Source: Acidimicrobiia bacterium
GTDB taxonomy: Bacteria; Actinomycetota; Acidimicrobiia; Spongiisociales; ZC4RG35
DNA length: 11,261 nt
Direction of reading: 5' to 3'
Assembly: GCA_029865445.1 (NCBI GenBank)
Contig: JAOUGY010000106.1
Location: 1 to 11,261, forward strand
The notes under the pieces were generated by a model that did not search any database, had not been told where the DNA came from, and worked only from the letters and a program-made list of their open reading frames with translations. Below, piece after piece: positions 1-6,569 of this stretch; position 1 is the stretch's first letter; every line of letters starts with the position of its first letter. The position numbers were made by a program, and so were the translations under genes.

Positions 1-789
1 GTGGGTTACCCGGTGGCCGTGGGCGAGAAGGGCCCCCACTGGACCCGGGTGGTGGCCCGGGGAACGCCCGGTCACGGGTCCGTTCCCTACGGGGCCGACA
101 ATGCGCTGGCTCCCCTCGTGGAGGCCTTGCACGGTTTGTTCACGACCCCGGCGTTGGCGGCGATCACCGACGAGTGGCGACAGTTCGTCGGCGCCACCGG
201 ACTGGATGACGCTCTGCTCGATGCCGACCTCGTCGACGAGGCGATCGAGCGACTGGCGGCCACCGATCCGCGGATGGCCGCCTACGTCCATGCTTGCACC
301 CATCTCACCGTGAGCCCGAACGTGCTCACCGGAGGCGTCAAGGCGAACATGGTGGCCGACTGGGCAGAGGCTCAGGTGGATTTGAGGGCACTCCCGGGTC
401 AGACCCGGGACGATGTCGATCAGTTTCTCGGAAAGGCGATGGGCTCGGCGCGGGATCGGGTGGAACTCGTCCCCGTGGCCGACCATCCCGCCAATGCCAC
501 GCCGACAGCCGGCGCCTTGTGGGAGACGATCGTCGACGCCCTCGACGACGTCACCGGCAGCCGGAATGCCATCCCCACCATGATGCCCGCGACGACCGAC
601 GCTCGATTCTTCCGCCGCCGGGGCGTGACCGCCTACGGCGTCGGCCTGTTCGATCGTCAGGTCACGTTCCCCGACTTCCTGGCCATGTTCCACGGCCATG
701 ACGAGAGGGTCTCCGTGGATTCGGTGGACCTCACCACCAGACTCCTCACGGTGATCACCCAGCGGTGGCGGGAGAGAACGTCCCGGTGA
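1..789 (+). CDS. M20 family metallopeptidase/deacylase, C-terminal part (5' end outside window)
   Basis: The frame is open from base 1, and the visible 262 residues are the C-terminal two thirds of an M20 (ArgE/DapE/CPG2-type) zinc amidohydrolase. These enzymes hydrolyse amide bonds of peptides or N-acyl amino acids with a two-metal centre. Visible signs are the dimerisation-domain motif RGTPGHGSVP at residues 20-29, the segment SPNVLTGGVKANMVAD at 105-120, DLRALPGQT at 127-135, and the late motif HGHDERV at 231-237, whose first His is the expected last metal ligand. The N-terminal catalytic half, with the other metal ligands, lies upstream. The GTG at base 1 is an edge coincidence, not a supported start, because M20 proteins are normally about 350-450 residues. 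Its TGA overlaps the GTG start of the HAD gene, which suggests co-translation. The substrate cannot be told from sequence. Confidence 0.9.
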   Translation: MGYPVAVGEKGPHWTRVVARGTPGHGSVPYGADNALAPLVEALHGLFTTPALAAITDEWRQFVGATGLDDALLDADLVDEAIERLAATDPRMAAYVHACTHLTVSPNVLTGGVKANMVADWAEAQVDLRALPGQTRDDVDQFLGKAMGSARDRVELVPVADHPANATPTAGALWETIVDALDDVTGSRNAIPTMMPATTDARFFRRRGVTAYGVGLFDRQVTFPDFLAMFHGHDERVSVDSVDLTTRLLTVITQRWRERTSR

Positions 790-1547
790 ACGGCACGGTT
801 ATTCTCGACCTCGATGGTGTGGTCTACATCGGCGATACCGCGATAGCCGGGGCCGGCGCCGCCCTTCGTTCGCTCCACGACGCCGGGCTACAGCTGCTGT
901 TCGCCACCAACAACTCCTGGCGAACGCGGTCGGAAGGCGCGTCGAAGATCGAGAGGCTGACAGGGTATCCGGCATCGCCCGAGCAGTTCATCAGTTCATC
1001 CAGCGCGGCCGGAGGAATGCTCCGCCCGAACGATGGACCGGTGTTGTTCCTCGGGGGACCGGGCATCGCCGAGGCGATCGGCGAATGCGGGCTGGCGGTG
1101 ACCGAGGACCCGCTCACCGCCCGCAGTGTCATCGTGGGTGTCGATTTCGGAGTCGACTACGCCAAACTCACCGCAGCCATGAGGGCGGTGGGGAATGGCG
1201 CACGCTTCATCGGCACCAACCACGACGCGACCTTTCCGACATCGGACGGGCTGTTGCCGGGGGCCGGGGCCATCGTGGCGGCCGTGAGCACGGCGGCAGG
1301 GCAGGAACCGGAGCTCGCGGGAAAGCCGTTCGAGCCGATGCGTGCCAGGCTCCGATCAATGCTCGGCGACGGTCCCGTGTGGATGGTCGGTGACCGACCC
1401 GACACCGATCTCGCCATGGCTGAGATCGAAGGGTGGCGGTCGGTGCTGGTGCTGACCGGAGTGGTGAGCGATCCGGCAGAAGTGTGTCCTGCGCCGGATG
1501 CCGTACTCGCCAGCATCGCCGATCTACCAGATCACGTGGGGATCTGA
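786..1547 (+). CDS. HAD superfamily phosphatase, NagD/glycerol-phosphate-phosphatase type (C2 cap)
   Basis: A 253-residue HAD hydrolase with all four motifs. Motif I is ILDLDGVVY with nucleophile Asp8 and Asp10, motif II is ATNNSW at 40-45, motif III is Lys180 in AGKP, and motif IV is VGDRPDTDLA at 201-210. The long insert between motifs II and III fits a type IIA (C2) cap, as in NagD, p-nitrophenyl phosphatase and phosphoglycolate phosphatase. The gene holds the position of M. tuberculosis Rv1692, reported as a glycerol-3-phosphate phosphatase. That function is possible by analogy but not shown here. I chose the GTG at 786 because it overlaps the upstream stop (GTGA) and puts the nucleophile eight residues from the start, with GGGAGA a short way upstream. 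A GTG or ATG further upstream would lie inside the M20 gene. It converges with the rhomboid gene, overlapping it by 16 bp. Confidence 0.9.
   Translation: MNGTVILDLDGVVYIGDTAIAGAGAALRSLHDAGLQLLFATNNSWRTRSEGASKIERLTGYPASPEQFISSSSAAGGMLRPNDGPVLFLGGPGIAEAIGECGLAVTEDPLTARSVIVGVDFGVDYAKLTAAMRAVGNGARFIGTNHDATFPTSDGLLPGAGAIVAAVSTAAGQEPELAGKPFEPMRARLRSMLGDGPVWMVGDRPDTDLAMAEIEGWRSVLVLTGVVSDPAEVCPAPDAVLASIADLPDHVGI
1521..1546. repeat. Nested inverted repeats over the two convergent stop codons
   Basis: Three copies of one 5-base unit alternate in orientation: GATCT (1521-1525), AGATC (1529-1533) and GATCT (1541-1545). The first two can form a hairpin with a 3-base loop. The last two extend to CAGATC/GATCTG (1528-1533 with 1541-1546), giving a 6-bp stem and 7-base loop. 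The two hairpins exclude each other. The HAD stop (1545-1547) and the rhomboid stop on the other strand (1532-1534) both fall in or beside the structure. There is no T tract on either side, so it is at best a weak terminator or 3'-end structure. Confidence 0.35.
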
Positions 1548-2248
1548 CGCTCGAGCCGACCGGCCCGGCGAAGCCGCCACGCGTACGCAGCGCCGACCGC
1601 GAAACCGCCGACGTGAGCTTCCCAGGCCACCCCGGTTGAGGTGTCGATGGCGAACTGGCCGACGAACCAAAGTACGAGGAAGACGGCTGCCGGTACGCGG
1701 AACGGAAGGAAGAACAGGGGTGGGATGATCGAGGTCACGCGGGCTCGCGGGTGGAGTACGAGGTATGCGCCCATCACTGCGGCGATGGCCCCGGAAGCGC
1801 CGACCAGCGGGATAGTCGACCGCGGGTTGAGAGCGACGTGGGCGAGCGATGCGAGCACACCCGAAACCAGATAGAAGACGAGATACCGGACGTGTCCGAG
1901 TTCATCCTCGATGTTGTTGCCGAAGATCCACAACATCCAGAGATTCCCGACGAGGTGGAACAACCCACCGTGAAAGAAGATCGACGCCACGAGACTCCAC
2001 CAGATGGGTTTTTCGGCGAAGAGCGGGTCGCCGCCCCGGCCGCAGGTACCTTGCTCAATCTCCGGGATCGACAAGGGCTCCGCGGTCAACACCTCACATG
2101 GGATCGTGGCCTCGGCGTACAAGAAAGACGCCAGCTCGCCCTCGGACCGCGGTTGGACGAGGAGGTAGACCGCCACCGTGACGGCGATGATCGCCCAGTT
2201 GAGTACCGTCGACCGTACGGTCGGATTGTCATCTCGAATCGGGAGCAT
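1532..2248 (-). CDS. Rhomboid family intramembrane serine protease
   Basis: A 238-residue polytopic membrane protein with the rhomboid hallmarks: FHGGLFHLVGNLWML (92-106), with the conserved His and Asn98-102 region, GASGAI with the predicted nucleophile Ser152, and AHVGGF with the predicted general base His212. Rhomboids cleave substrate transmembrane helices using a Ser-His dyad inside the membrane. Hydrophobic stretches at about 15-31, 86-110, 122-140, 148-166, 175-200 and 207-225 fit a six-helix core. The segment between helix 1 and the core (32-85) is long, soluble and acidic, and holds two cysteines (51 and 69). I chose the ATG at 2248 over an ATG/GTG further upstream because it gives the family-typical beginning MLPIRDDNPT and is preceded by AGGA at a 6-base spacing. 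The gene is divergent from the small-ORF/tlyA operon. Its substrate is unknown. Confidence 0.92.
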   Translation of the reverse strand: MLPIRDDNPTVRSTVLNWAIIAVTVAVYLLVQPRSEGELASFLYAEATIPCEVLTAEPLSIPEIEQGTCGRGGDPLFAEKPIWWSLVASIFFHGGLFHLVGNLWMLWIFGNNIEDELGHVRYLVFYLVSGVLASLAHVALNPRSTIPLVGASGAIAAVMGAYLVLHPRARVTSIIPPLFFLPFRVPAAVFLVLWFVGQFAIDTSTGVAWEAHVGGFAVGAAYAWRLRRAGRLERQIPT

Positions 2249-2285
2249 TCCGGTTCCTGTCACACCTGTCGGCGATAATGGAACC
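2249..2285. promoter_or_regulatory. 37-bp divergent promoter region between rhomboid and small-ORF/tlyA operon
   Basis: On the plus strand, GATAAT at 2274-2279 (five of six matches to TATAAT) ends 6 bases before the ATG at 2286, so transcription would start at or almost on the start codon (leaderless). On the minus strand the same bases read CATTAT (2280-2275), a possible -10 for the rhomboid gene. That would give a leader of about 20 bases containing AGGA (2258-2255) 6 bases before its ATG. I see no convincing -35 box for either. The overlap means the two promoters would probably compete. Confidence 0.55.
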
Positions 2286-2516
2286 ATGGATAGCACCATC
2301 GAACCTCAAACAGTCGGGATGCACGCTCCGGCAAGCCCTGACGCCGAATGGGCCCGCGACGCCGAGGCGGATCACCTCGAGTCGGGTTCCGACCTCGTGG
2401 AAGCGGCCGAGGAGGCGATCGAAAGCCTGCATGCCGCAGACCCGGCCGACGCAGCCGAGCCCGCCGTGGCAATCGCCGACATGCTGTCCCGCGCACTCGA
2501 AGCGGAGGAACGCTGA
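2286..2516 (+). CDS. Small acidic hypothetical protein (76 aa), first gene of the tlyA operon
   Basis: I recognise no named domain. The 76-residue product has 20 Asp/Glu against 3 Arg and no Lys, and the second half (about 33-74) looks helical and alanine-rich (EAAEEAIESL, AIADMLSRALEAEE). There is no signal peptide, membrane segment or Cys. I chose the ATG at 2286 because a GATAAT -10 box ends 6 bases upstream, and because earlier starts in this frame run through the promoter and antisense to the rhomboid start. The stop TGA (2514-2516) overlaps the proposed CTG start of tlyA (2513-2515), so translation is probably coupled. A small conserved gene sits at the same place before tlyA in M. tuberculosis (Rv1693). 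Whether they are homologous cannot be judged here. It may be a small partner or leader protein for TlyA, but that is only inference from position. Confidence 0.72.
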   Translation: MDSTIEPQTVGMHAPASPDAEWARDAEADHLESGSDLVEAAEEAIESLHAADPADAAEPAVAIADMLSRALEAEER

Positions 2517-3277
2517 CGAGGAGGCGTCTCGACGCCGAACTCGTGCGGAGGGGGCTGGCCCGCAGCCGAGGTCAGGCGGCCGAGATGATCTCTGGTGGCG
2601 CCATCACCGTGGGTGGTGTCATGAATCCCAAGCCCGCCAGCCTCGTCGAGGCCGGTACGGTCATCGAACTGGTGGCCGAGCCGCCGCCGTTCGTCGGGCG
2701 GGGTGGCTTGAAACTCGACGGAGCCCTCGACGCTTTCGACCTCGACGTTCAGGGCCGCCGAGCGCTGGATGCCGGGGCGTCCACCGGGGGTTTCACCGAC
2801 GTTCTACTGCAGCGAGGGGCGGAGTCCGTGTGTGCAGTGGACGTCGGCTACGGCCAACTCTCCAGCCGGCTCACCAACGATCCGCGGGTGAAGGTGTTCG
2901 ATAGGACGAACATCCGGAACGTGGGGCCCGATGAGCTCGGGGCTACGTTCGACCTCATCGTCGCCGATCTGTCGTTCATCTCCTTGTGCACGGTGGCACC
3001 GGCGCTCGCGGCCCTCGCCGAGGACGGTGCCGATCTGGTGCTCCTGGTCAAGCCTCAGTTCGAAGTCGGACGAGGTGATGTCGGCAAGGGAGGAATCGTA
3101 CGCGACTCGGAGGCGCGGGCGGGCGCGGTCCGTTCGGTCATCGAGTGCCTCGGCCGAGCCGGGATCGGTACTCAGGCGGTGTGCGCCTCGCCGGTGCCAG
3201 GGGCAAAGGGGAATCGGGAATTCTTCGTCTGGTGCGTACGATCCGCCCCGACACGCGACGTGGAGATCCCGGAATGA
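2513..3277 (+). CDS. tlyA: TlyA family rRNA (cytidine-2'-O)-methyltransferase, probable CTG start
   Basis: A 254-residue protein with an N-terminal S4 RNA-binding domain (RRRLDAELVRRGLARSRGQA, residues 3-22) and an FtsJ/RrmJ-type Rossmann methyltransferase domain. The SAM-binding loop is DAGASTGGFT (86-95), with ADLSF at 151-155 and LVKPQFEVGRGDVGKGG at 178-194. TlyA 2'-O-methylates cytidines of 23S and, in type II enzymes, 16S rRNA, and its loss gives capreomycin resistance in mycobacteria. Lys67, Asp152, Lys180 and Glu236 match the K-D-K-E tetrad that I recall as 69/154/182/238 in the M. tuberculosis enzyme, a constant offset of two. No ATG, GTG or TTG lies suitably upstream of the S4 domain. 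CTG at 2513 is preceded by GGAGGAA, overlaps the previous stop as CTGA and gives an N-terminus of mycobacterial length. The first in-frame GTG (2543) would cut into the S4 domain. The 3' end overlaps nadK by ATGA. Confidence 0.93.
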   Translation: MTRRRLDAELVRRGLARSRGQAAEMISGGAITVGGVMNPKPASLVEAGTVIELVAEPPPFVGRGGLKLDGALDAFDLDVQGRRALDAGASTGGFTDVLLQRGAESVCAVDVGYGQLSSRLTNDPRVKVFDRTNIRNVGPDELGATFDLIVADLSFISLCTVAPALAALAEDGADLVLLVKPQFEVGRGDVGKGGIVRDSEARAGAVRSVIECLGRAGIGTQAVCASPVPGAKGNREFFVWCVRSAPTRDVEIPE

Positions 3278-4053
3278 AACTCGGGTTGGTTGTCAACGAG
3301 GGCAGGGCGGCTGCATGCGAATTCGCGGAGCGGCTGCAGAACGCCGCGGCCCGACACGGACTGGTCGTCGGTTCGGCCGCCGACCCGGACTGCGACGTCA
3401 TCGTGGCCGTCGGTGGTGATGGAACGGTCCTGGACGCCGCCCGCCAGGCGTATCACGCCCGTCGCCCGGTGCTCGGCTTCAACCTCGGCACGATCGGGTT
3501 CCTGGCGGAGGTTGAGCCAAAGGACCTCGAGCCGGCGCTCGCCCGGCTGGCGGATGGTGACTACCGGGTCGAACCCCGACTCACGTTGTGTGCAACGCTC
3601 GAGGACGGCAGCCGTCAGGTGGGTCTCAACGACGTGGTCGTCGAGAAGATCGAATCCCAACGACTTGTTGTCCTGGACGTGGAGGTGGACGGCGAGAACT
3701 TCCTCACCCATCGAGCCGATGGCATCGTCATCGCCACCTCCACCGGTTCGACGGCCTATGCCTTCTCCGCCGGTGGACCGCTCGTCGACCCGGCCCTCGA
3801 CACGCTCCTCTTCACGCCGGTTGCCCCGCACTCTCTGTTCGCCCGGACGCTGGTGCTCCCGCCCGACGTGATGATTCGGGTACGGGTGGCGGCCGACCGT
3901 CCCGTCCGAGTGAGCGTCGACGGCTTCGAGATCGGAGAGGCGAGCGAAGGGGACGTCGTGACGATCACCCGAGGCGAACACCCGATCGGATTCGTTCGCT
4001 ACGACACGGAGGGCTTTGCGGCGCGGGTGACCCGGAAGTTCGGACTCACATGA
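3274..4053 (+). CDS. nadK: NAD kinase (ATP-NAD/polyphosphate-NAD kinase)
   Basis: A 259-residue enzyme that phosphorylates NAD to NADP, the only de novo route to NADP. Family motifs are intact: VAVGGDGTVLDAAR with GGDGT at 47-51, LGFNLGTIGFLAEVEP at 67-82, LNDVVVEK with the NAD-binding Asn119-Asp120 pair at 118-125, ADGIVIATSTGSTAYAFSAG at 148-167, and TPVAPHSLFARTLVLP at 181-196. The ATG at 3274 overlaps the tlyA stop (ATGA) and has GGAGA seven bases upstream. An earlier in-frame start would give a long N-terminal extension read from inside tlyA and lacking family features. It is somewhat shorter than the mycobacterial enzyme and near the length of other bacterial NAD kinases. The tlyA-nadK-recN order is widely conserved in bacteria. 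Confidence 0.96.
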   Translation: MKLGLVVNEGRAAACEFAERLQNAAARHGLVVGSAADPDCDVIVAVGGDGTVLDAARQAYHARRPVLGFNLGTIGFLAEVEPKDLEPALARLADGDYRVEPRLTLCATLEDGSRQVGLNDVVVEKIESQRLVVLDVEVDGENFLTHRADGIVIATSTGSTAYAFSAGGPLVDPALDTLLFTPVAPHSLFARTLVLPPDVMIRVRVAADRPVRVSVDGFEIGEASEGDVVTITRGEHPIGFVRYDTEGFAARVTRKFGLT

Positions 4054-4054
4054 C

Positions 4055-5659
4055 ATGCTCGACGAACTGATCGTTCACAACCTCGGCATCATCGACCACG
4101 CCCGGCTCGAACCCGGCGCCGGGTTCACGGTTATCACGGGTGAGACAGGCGCGGGAAAGACCCTGCTGCTCGGTGCACTGCGGTTGCTGCTCGGTGAATC
4201 GGCGCGGGGCGAGCTCATTGGACCACACGCCGACGAGGCGGCCGCCGAGGGCCGATTTCTCACTCGTGAGAAACGAGAGATCGCTGCCGGTAGAAGGTTG
4301 ACTCGGTCGGGTCGGTCACGAGCGTATCTCGACGGCTCGGTGGCCTCGGCAGGCGCACTCGATGCCGCCACCGACGGGTTGGTGGAGATCGTCGGCCAAC
4401 ATGATCAACTGGCGATCACCAAGCCGGCCGAGGTCAGAGCGCTCATCGACTCACTCCTGGATGAAGACGGAGCGGCAGTCTTGTCCGAGTACCGGCACGC
4501 CTGGGCGGCGTACAACACGCTGCTCGCCGACCAGACGCGACTCGGCGGGGACCGCCACTCGCTGGAGCGCGAGCGAGACCTCGCCAACCACCAGGCCTCT
4601 GAGATCGCGGCGGCCGCCATCACCGATGACGACTTCGACGGGCTCGAGGTCCGGTTGGGCCGCCTCCGCAATGCCGAGACCCTCCGCCTCCACCTGGCGG
4701 CAGGGGCGGACAGCCTCGACGTGGCTCGAGATCGCTTGGGAAGCACCGTCACCGAGGTCAGGAAGGCCACCGCCGTCGACCCGACGTTGGGGGACCTGCT
4801 CGCCGAGCTCGGAAGCGCCGAAGCTCAGCTTGGCGACATCGCCGCCCAGCTGAGTCGGAACGTTTCCGAGTTGGACTTCGACGGCGAAGAACTCGAACAA
4901 GCCGAACAGAGAGCGCACCAGCTCTCGGACCTCAAGCGCAAGTATGGACCCTCCCTCGCCGATGTGGCCGCCTTCGGGACCGAGATGGAGCAACGATCCC
5001 ATCACCTCGCCGGTCTGCTTGCTCGGGCCGATTCGTTGGGCACCGAAATCGCCCAGACGGAAGGGGAACTGGCCCGGCTCGGGGGTCGATTGCGAACGGC
5101 CCGCGACCAGGCCGCCCGCACTCTCGCCGATCGCGCCCGAGCGATCCTCACCGAACTCGGGTTCACCGATCCGGTCCTCGCCCCGCGTATCGAGGAGGCG
5201 CCTCCCGGTCCGTCGGGAGCCGACCGCGCCCAACTTCTCTTCGCCTCCGATGCCCGGATGAACCCCGGTGAGATCTCGAAGGTCGCTTCCGGTGGCGAAC
5301 TCAGCCGGTTGATCCTCGCCCTCCGTCTCGCGGGGGGCGCGGGCGACACCGAGACACTCGTATTCGACGAGGTCGATGCCGGCGTCGGCGGCGCGACGGC
5401 GCTCGCGGTGGGGAGAAAGCTGGCGACGCTTGCCTCCGGCAGCCAGGTGTTGTGTGTGACGCACCTTCCCCAGGTCGCGGCTTTCGCCGACACGCACTAC
5501 GTGATCGAGAGGGACGCCACCACGGCTTCCCTCCGGCGCGTGGATGGTGCGGAGAGGCTCGAGGAGCTGAGCCGGATGCTCGCGGGTCTTCCCGACTCAG
5601 AACGGGGCCGGGAGGCTGCAGAGGAACTCATCACGCTCGCTCGCACCGCCAATCCCTGA
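4055..5659 (+). CDS. recN: DNA repair protein RecN (SMC-like ATPase)
   Basis: RecN is a cytoplasmic SMC-like ATPase recruited early to DNA double-strand breaks, where it helps RecA-dependent repair. The 534 residues show the N-terminal ATPase half with Walker A GETGAGKT (29-36), the RecN-typical EIVGQHDQLA (111-120), and a central heptad-rich coiled coil (about 140-365) including LSDLKRKYG (290-298). The C-terminal half has the ABC signature ASGGELSR (411-418), Walker B LVFDEVDAGVGG (435-446) and VTHLPQVAAFAD (468-479). It is slightly shorter than the usual 550-590. Part of this is the loop before the signature, where NPGEISKVASGG lacks a few residues of the usual NPGE..PL.K.ASGG stretch. The ATG lies one base after the nadK stop with no good ribosome-binding site of its own, so coupled translation is likely. 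Confidence 0.96.
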   Translation: MLDELIVHNLGIIDHARLEPGAGFTVITGETGAGKTLLLGALRLLLGESARGELIGPHADEAAAEGRFLTREKREIAAGRRLTRSGRSRAYLDGSVASAGALDAATDGLVEIVGQHDQLAITKPAEVRALIDSLLDEDGAAVLSEYRHAWAAYNTLLADQTRLGGDRHSLERERDLANHQASEIAAAAITDDDFDGLEVRLGRLRNAETLRLHLAAGADSLDVARDRLGSTVTEVRKATAVDPTLGDLLAELGSAEAQLGDIAAQLSRNVSELDFDGEELEQAEQRAHQLSDLKRKYGPSLADVAAFGTEMEQRSHHLAGLLARADSLGTEIAQTEGELARLGGRLRTARDQAARTLADRARAILTELGFTDPVLAPRIEEAPPGPSGADRAQLLFASDARMNPGEISKVASGGELSRLILALRLAGGAGDTETLVFDEVDAGVGGATALAVGRKLATLASGSQVLCVTHLPQVAAFADTHYVIERDATTASLRRVDGAERLEELSRMLAGLPDSERGREAAEELITLARTANP

Positions 5660-5690
5660 GCAACTCCGGGCACAGGTGAGCGATAGCGGG

Positions 5691-5696
5691 CATACT
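5691..5696 (+). promoter_or_regulatory. -10-like box (CATACT) for the crotonase gene
   Basis: CATACT (four of six matches to TATAAT) ends 6 bases before the ATG at 5703, the same arrangement as GATAAT before the small ORF at 2286. This fits a leaderless transcript beginning at the ATG. The 43 bases between recN and this ATG contain no Shine-Dalgarno sequence. No clear -35 is visible. Confidence 0.42.
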
Positions 5697-5702
5697 CGCG
5701 AC

Positions 5703-6464
5703 ATGGAACACATCCGCGTCTCCCACTCAGGCCCCATCACCACCCTCACGTTGGCTCGTCCAGAGCGACGCAACGCCTTGTCGCTGGCGCTGATGAACGA
5801 GGCGAAGGCAGCGCTCGAAAGCCTTCCCGAGTCGAGCCAGGCCGTGGTCGTCGCCGGAGACGGCCCCGCGTTCTCGGCCGGCCACGATCTGGGAGAGATG
5901 CTCGATCGGGATCCTGCGTTCTATGCGGAGCTGTTCGATGTGTGCACCCGTTTGATGGAGACAATCCACAAGGTGCCGCAACCCGTGATAGCGAAGGTGC
6001 ACGGCATCGCCACTGCGGCAGGGTGTCAGCTCGTGGCCGCCTGCGACCTCGCCGTGGCCGCCGACACAGCGAAGTTCGCCACGCCGGGCGTCAAGATCGG
6101 CCTCTTCTGCTCGACTCCCATGGTTCCCATCAGCCGGGCGGTCGGACGCAAACGCGCCCTCGAGATGTTGCTGACCGGTGAACCGATCGATGCGATGACG
6201 GCGCTGGATTGGGGATTGGTCAACCGGGTCGTGCCGGTCGCCGAGTTGGACGCCGAGGTCGAGCGACTACTGCATCGCATCGTCCGTTTCAGCCCCAGGG
6301 TCCTCGGGATCGGCAAGGAGGCCTTTTACAGCCAGGTGGAACTCGACGAGCATCGGGCATACGACCTGACCAAAGCAGTGATGGCGTCGAACGCTCGCCT
6401 TCCCGATGCCAAGGAGGGAATCGGGGCGTTTCTCGAGAAGCGGGATGCTGTTTGGCCGAGTTGA
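5703..6464 (+). CDS. Crotonase-fold (enoyl-CoA hydratase/isomerase family) protein, ECHDC3-like, lacking both catalytic Glu
   Basis: A 253-residue crotonase-superfamily protein. It has the CoA-binding N-terminal motif RPERRNALS (19-27), the oxyanion-hole region AFSAGHDLGEM (56-66) and VHGIATAAGCQLVAACDLAV (99-118). In classical enoyl-CoA hydratase the two catalytic glutamates lie in GGGCEL and in F.QPE. Here they are Gln109 (GCQL) and Gly129 (ATPGV), so ordinary syn-hydration is unlikely. The segment ATPGVKIGLFCSTP (126-139) and the C-terminus GAFLEKRDAVWPS resemble the ECHDC3 subgroup as I remember it. The oxyanion hole looks intact, so it may still bind an acyl-CoA and act as a thioesterase, isomerase or binding protein. 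I preferred the ATG at 5703 to the GTG at 5676 because of the -10 box just upstream and the homologous beginning. An acyl-CoA synthetase gene follows. Confidence 0.9.
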   Translation: MEHIRVSHSGPITTLTLARPERRNALSLALMNEAKAALESLPESSQAVVVAGDGPAFSAGHDLGEMLDRDPAFYAELFDVCTRLMETIHKVPQPVIAKVHGIATAAGCQLVAACDLAVAADTAKFATPGVKIGLFCSTPMVPISRAVGRKRALEMLLTGEPIDAMTALDWGLVNRVVPVAELDAEVERLLHRIVRFSPRVLGIGKEAFYSQVELDEHRAYDLTKAVMASNARLPDAKEGIGAFLEKRDAVWPS

Positions 6465-6511
6465 CGGCCATCGAGGTCGGCTCCAGCCGATTCGAGCGGA
6501 TCGATATGGAG

Positions 6512-6531
6512 CGTGCCCACCGGGCGCGTTT
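6512..6531 (+). terminator. Short hairpin followed by TTT, possible intrinsic terminator after the crotonase gene
   Basis: CGTGCCC (6512-6518) can pair with GGGCGCG (6522-6528) across the 3-base loop ACC, giving seven base pairs of which one is G-U. Three T follow. It lies 47 bases after the crotonase stop and 38 bases before the synthetase start, which suits a terminator separating two transcription units. The T tract is short, so this is tentative. Confidence 0.35.
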
Positions 6532-6556
6532 CACCGGCGAGCATTGAACGGGACGA

Positions 6557-6562
6557 TAGGCT
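6557..6562 (+). promoter_or_regulatory. -10-like box (TAGGCT) for the acyl-CoA synthetase gene
   Basis: TAGGCT fits the actinobacterial TANNNT -10 consensus and ends 7 bases before the ATG at 6570, consistent with a leaderless transcript. No Shine-Dalgarno sequence lies at a usable distance before that ATG. No -35 box is evident. Confidence 0.45.
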
Positions 6563-6569
6563 TCGGTTC

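Noticed and set aside
1..3. GTG at base 1 as the true start of the M20 gene
   Set aside because: The frame is open at the window edge and the protein lacks the N-terminal catalytic half found in all M20 enzymes, so the gene must begin upstream.
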